A DNA stretch of 64,000 nucleotides, taken from contig JAOTOM010005154.1 in the NCBI GenBank assembly GCA_034440615.1, forward strand, positions 1,120,001 to 1,184,000, in the 5' to 3' direction. The notes beneath the pieces are model-generated. The model was not told the origin of the DNA and did not search any database. It was given only the letters and a program-made list of their open reading frames with translations. The first letter of the stretch is position 1. The number at the start of each line of letters is the position of its first letter. Positions 34,501 through 64,000 of the stretch are shown piece by piece. The stretch is from Ashinkailepas kermadecensis. Taxonomy: Eukaryota > Arthropoda > Thecostraca > Neolepadidae. The position numbers and the translations under genes are program-made.

Positions 34501-36210
34501 GCTGCATCACTACCACCGGCCGGTTCTGGTTTGCATCCTGCGCTTTGCAGCGTGGCGTGTGCACATGCGCAAGTGCATGGCTTTATGCGCTGTTCAATGT
34601 TGTCCCGTCATGAGCACAACCACAACGGCAGAACTACCATAAAATAGCCCGGGTAAAGCAGCCGATACTGACGCCACCATTCCGACAACGACGTACACTT
34701 ATGACACAATAACATAGCAAGCACAATCAAGTTCATTGGCTATCTATGATTTCATGTAACAATGTCTCTAGATATTATGTAGATCGGACATACGCAGTGG
34801 CATATCATCCGAGTTTCCCTCATCACGATTTGCCTAGCGAACACAGGAGGGATTACTTACCTAATCCCACACCAGACTCACACTTCTAAGTGGGAGAGGG
34901 GTCGTCGGCTGAACTACATTTGCTTTGGAGCGATTTTTATCGACACTATGGACCGGGCAGTGAAAAAGTCCACATGCAATCGAAGCAGCAGCGCACGGGC
35001 GCCGAGACTTGCCGGCGCAATGCGTGCCAACCGGCACACGCCGATCGACACACCGGCTCTCGAATGTTCGCCGATCGGCACACCAGCTCTCGAATGTTCC
35101 GCGCCCGCCTACGGCGCATCGGAGCCGCCGGGAATCACGCATCCACGACGCCCCGTCGTCACTCCAGTGCGGAGAGCAGGCGCCTGTCCGATGGCGCTCC
35201 GCCCTCGTTGGCACGGCGCTGGCGGCCGGCTCGCGCGCTCCGCGGGTGGCGTGGTCCCAGCACAGGGTCGGCAACGGGCCGCGACGACCGCAGCGCCGCC
35301 GGCGGCCGCCGGCGAACTAACGCGTCGTGACGGACGACCTCTGGCCCCGCGGACATCGGGCGGGGTCAGACGTCGGCCGGCGGTGACCGGCGCGACTCGC
35401 CACGGGGCGGGGGTCACCGCGTGGCAGCGGGCGGCGCTGTGACCCCCGTGACCCCCGTGGGACTCGAGGCGCGGTGGGTCAACCGCGCCTGTACGACGCT
35501 CTTAAAACACGGTTGGCGCAGCGACGTGGCGGCTTCGGTGGCGTCGGACCAACCCTGACAAGCAGAACGACAAGCTGACCCTTAATTACGCTGTAAAACT
35601 CGCCATCAAGTCAACGACCCACGAAGTTAGGTAACCTCTGCCCAAGGTTAGGAGATCGCAGGCTTATTCGACCCTGGTCGTGCGGCGCTGACTTGGTCGC
35701 TATAGTGCTGGCACCTAGTGAGGGCCAGGAAAGTTACACATGATGCATTGATCCGCCAAGGTGAAGCTTCTCATTCTCGTCACGCAGACTGTTTCGGCCG
35801 TTCGCACGCTCGTTGCTCGCTGTGTGATCAAACAAAACCCAAAGGAGTGCTTGAGGCGCCACGAGAGCGCATCGCATGCATCGCACGCAGCTGCAGAAAA
35901 CATGGCAGTGTCGTGGAAACTGCGCCAAACTACTGCTGTTGTCACACGCAAAGTAGATCACTCGCCCATCTTGAAGCAAGAGTGTACCATTAAAAAAGCA
36001 CAACAGCTACATCGCGCATCACTAACGTCTCCTGGCAGCCGTGATGTTAGCTGACACAACAGCCAACATCGCACGTCGAACGCGACTCCGGTGTTGATGG
36101 CGAGGGAAGAATGTCGGCTTAAGCCAATTTTAACAGCAACAGTAAGCTGAATGCTCCGGTGTGCCGGTGCACTCCGCATCCGGTGGAGTGCACCGGTGCG
36201 CACCAATCAC
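34501..36210. other. Unassigned; GC- and CpG-rich island at about 35000-35470
   Basis: The central part is very GC- and CpG-rich, with a 31-bp duplication at about 35041-35100 ('cacaccggctctcgaatgtt' and 'cacaccagctctcgaatgtt'). Long frames on both strands there reflect composition. No conserved domain was recognised. Such an island could be a promoter, but no gene start is visible. Confidence 0.35.
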
Positions 36211-36214
36211 TCGG

Positions 36215-37375
36215 TGCACTCCGCACACGAGTCGCGGCAAGTCGCGTCAGTGGTCACAGCGAGTCGCGTCAGTGGTCGCGACGAGTCGCGTTAGTGGTCA
36301 CAGCGAGTCGCGTCAGTGGTCACAGCGAGTCACGTCAGTGGTCACAGCGAGCCGCGTCAGTGGTTACAGCGAGTCGCATCACTGGTCGTGACGAGTCGCG
36401 TTAGTGGTCACAGCGAGTCGCGTCTCTGGTCGTGGCGAGTCGCGTCAGTGGTCACAGCGAGTCGCGTCAGTGGTTACAGCGAGCCGCGTCAGTGGTCACA
36501 GCGAGCCGCGTCAGTGGTTACAGCGAGTCGCGTCAGTGGTCACAGCGAGTCGCGTCACTGGTCGTGACGAGTCGTGTTAGTGGTCACAGCGAGTCGCGTC
36601 ACTGGTCGTGACGAGTCGTGTTAGTGGTCACAGCGAGTCGCGTCTCTGGTCGTGACGAGTCGTGTTAGTGGTCACAGCGAGTCGCGTCACTGGTCGTGAC
36701 GAGTCGTGTTAGTGGTCACAGCGAGTCGCGTCACTGGTCGTGACGAGTCGTGTTAGTGGTCACAGCGAGTCGCGTCTCTGGTCGTGACGAGTCGTGTTAG
36801 TGGTCACAGCGAGTCGCGTCACTGGTCGTGACGAGTCGTGTCAGTGGTCACAGCGAGTCGCGTCACTGGTCGTGACGAGTCGTGTTAGTGGTCACAGCGA
36901 GTCGCGTCACTGGTCGTGACGAGTCGTGTTAGTGGTCACAGCGAGTCGCGTCTCTGGTCACAGCCAGTCGCGTCCCTGGTCGCGGCGAGTCGCGTCTCTG
37001 ATCGCGGCGAGTCGCGTCTCTGGTCGCGGCGAGTCGCGTCAGTGGTCACAGCGAGTCGCGTCTCTGGTCGCGGCGAGTCGCGTCAGTAGTCACAGCGAGT
37101 CGCGTCTCTGGTCACAGCCAGTCGCGTCCCTGGTCGCGGCGAGTCGCGTCTCTGATCGCGGCGAGTCGCGTCTCTGGTCGCGGCGAGTCGCGTCAGTGGT
37201 CACAGCGAGTCGCGTCTCTGGTCGCGGCGAGTCGCGTCAGTGGTCACAGCGAGTCGCGTCTCTGGTCGCGGCGAGTCGCGTCACTGGTCGCGGCGAGTCG
37301 CGTCACTGGTCACAGCGAGTCGCGTCAGTGGTCACAGCGAGTCGCGTCTCTGGTCGCGGTGAGTCGCGTCACTGG
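36215..37375. repeat. 22-bp minisatellite with 44-bp higher order
   Basis: About 52 copies of a 22-bp unit built on 'cagcgagtcgcgtcagtggt'. In the middle (about 36550-36950) two unit types, one with cacagcgagtcgcgtc and one with cgtgacgagtcgtgtt, alternate strictly to give a 44-bp period. To the right a third type (cgcggcgagtcgcgtc) dominates. The array ends about 310 nt beyond the Go-alpha stop codon, so it may lie in that gene's 3' untranslated region or just past it. Confidence 0.96.
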
Positions 37376-37557
37376 CGAACCACCACTCTCAGTTCGAGCC
37401 AGGCAAGCCGGCCTTGTGCGCGCGCTCACTCACTCACCAGGAAATGAACAGATCGACGCCTCCGTTCAGCGGCCTGAACAGCATCCCATCAGCATGCACC
37501 GAACATCCGCCAATCGACCACCGGGTCCTGAGTCCGATGCAACACCTCACTCGCAAG

Positions 37558-37618
37558 CACACTAGCGACCCTGGCGGCAGGCCACCACACACTAGCGACC
37601 CTGGCGGCAGACCACCAA
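37558..37618. repeat. 28-bp tandem duplication
   Basis: Two copies of a unit with 'ctagcgaccctggcggca'. The word ctagcgaccctggcg also occurs once at about 60748, near the other end of the gene, suggesting an interspersed source. Confidence 0.7.
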
Positions 37619-37686
37619 GCACTAATGCGCGGCTACTGCGAGTCCCGGCACCTCACTGCCGTATCATGGCTGCATCTCGCCGCGGC

Positions 37687-63527
<25,841 letters not shown>

Positions 63528-64000
63528 CTGAAACAGAACGCAGCAGCGCACGTGACGGCCGGCATTCGTTGACAGCCGCTCGCCAGCCGCCATCGTGTGT
63601 CGTCGCTCGTCGGCTCGTCGATGCATTTTCGTGCGGTTGGAGAGGACAGTGGCACACAAAGCTGCCCACTCTCCTACAATGTAAGCGACAGAAGTCGGGC
63701 CCTCGAGGGACAGACTCTTCGTTCGATTGACGGTTAAGAATTGCACAGAAGCTTCGCAAACACCAATGGGTACAAGCAACAGCATTCGTAACATTATTGG
63801 CAAATGTATTCATGTATTGCACATGCCGGATGCATGTGTCACCTATTTTTAATAGCACCAACCAGGTTTATTTCCTTTCAGCCTCATAGCCCGCATTGCG
63901 CATCTCGATCCTCGGCTGCCTGCACCAGCTGTCTCGTGAGACAGACAGATTGGAACTTCCTTGTCCTATGAGGAGGGCCTGTAGACAGCGTATTGCCAGG
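63528..64000. other. Start of Go-alpha intron 3 (partial)
   Basis: The sequence upstream of exon 4 in the transcript. Apart from the exon 4 acceptor with its short pyrimidine tract, no exon-like segment was recognised. Confidence 0.6.

Noticed and set aside
36215..37375. CRISPR-like regular repeats
   Set aside because: The unit repeats are directly adjacent with no unique spacers, the DNA is eukaryotic, and no cas gene is present. The same applies to the other arrays.

Overview
The window is eukaryotic, repeat-dense genomic DNA from an animal, most likely an arthropod. The only conserved host gene I can identify is a heterotrimeric G-protein alpha-o subunit (Go-alpha) on the minus strand. 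Five exons, corresponding to exons 4 to 8 of the animal Gi/Go gene layout, lie between 63527 and 37687. They have canonical splice sites, matching phases and classical exon lengths (161, 129, 130, 154 and 188 nt), and together give residues 102 to 354 of a 354-residue protein. Its wording (for example the KNLNFK and [11 protein letters not shown] stretches) is closer to arthropod than to vertebrate Go as I remember them. Exons 1 to 3 lie beyond the right edge.

Layout: 1-37.4 kb lies downstream of the Go gene and shows no convincing host gene. It holds (GA)n, a decayed retroviral-type env fragment (2.4-3.1 kb), a degenerate CR1/L2-like LINE (4.9-7.15 kb), a tRNA-derived SINE (7.7 kb), and a nested pair of retroelements. 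In that pair an RNase H-bearing LINE (12.1-15.0 kb) has inserted into the zinc-knuckle region of another element's ORF1, with a 13-bp target duplication. Large minisatellites follow with periods of 62, 10, 76, 57, 30 and 22 bp, plus a ~177-bp satellite-like block.

From 37.4 to 63.5 kb is the Go gene. Intron 7 holds a (TA)n duplication, a LINE tail joined to a dead mariner, and a 76-bp triplet. Intron 6 holds a 34-bp minisatellite. Intron 5 is 19.2 kb and holds a ~3.3-kb array of a 14-bp unit ending about 33 nt from the exon 6 acceptor, a complete DNA transposon, and arrays of 8, 24, 23 and 74 bp.

The strongest candidate for something under-described is the DNA transposon at 48065-52039. It has ~390-500-bp terminal inverted repeats, an exact 8-bp target duplication (CTGCATAC), and a decayed single gene. 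The encoded protein has an RNase H-fold-like order of D, D, CxxH and E, and does not look like hAT, mariner, piggyBac or MULE by its ends or its sequence. I could not assign it to a named superfamily.

Tandem arrays make up roughly a fifth of the window by my count. Many lack stops in several frames and so create very long spurious ORFs. No rRNA, bona fide tRNA, CRISPR or prokaryotic feature was seen.
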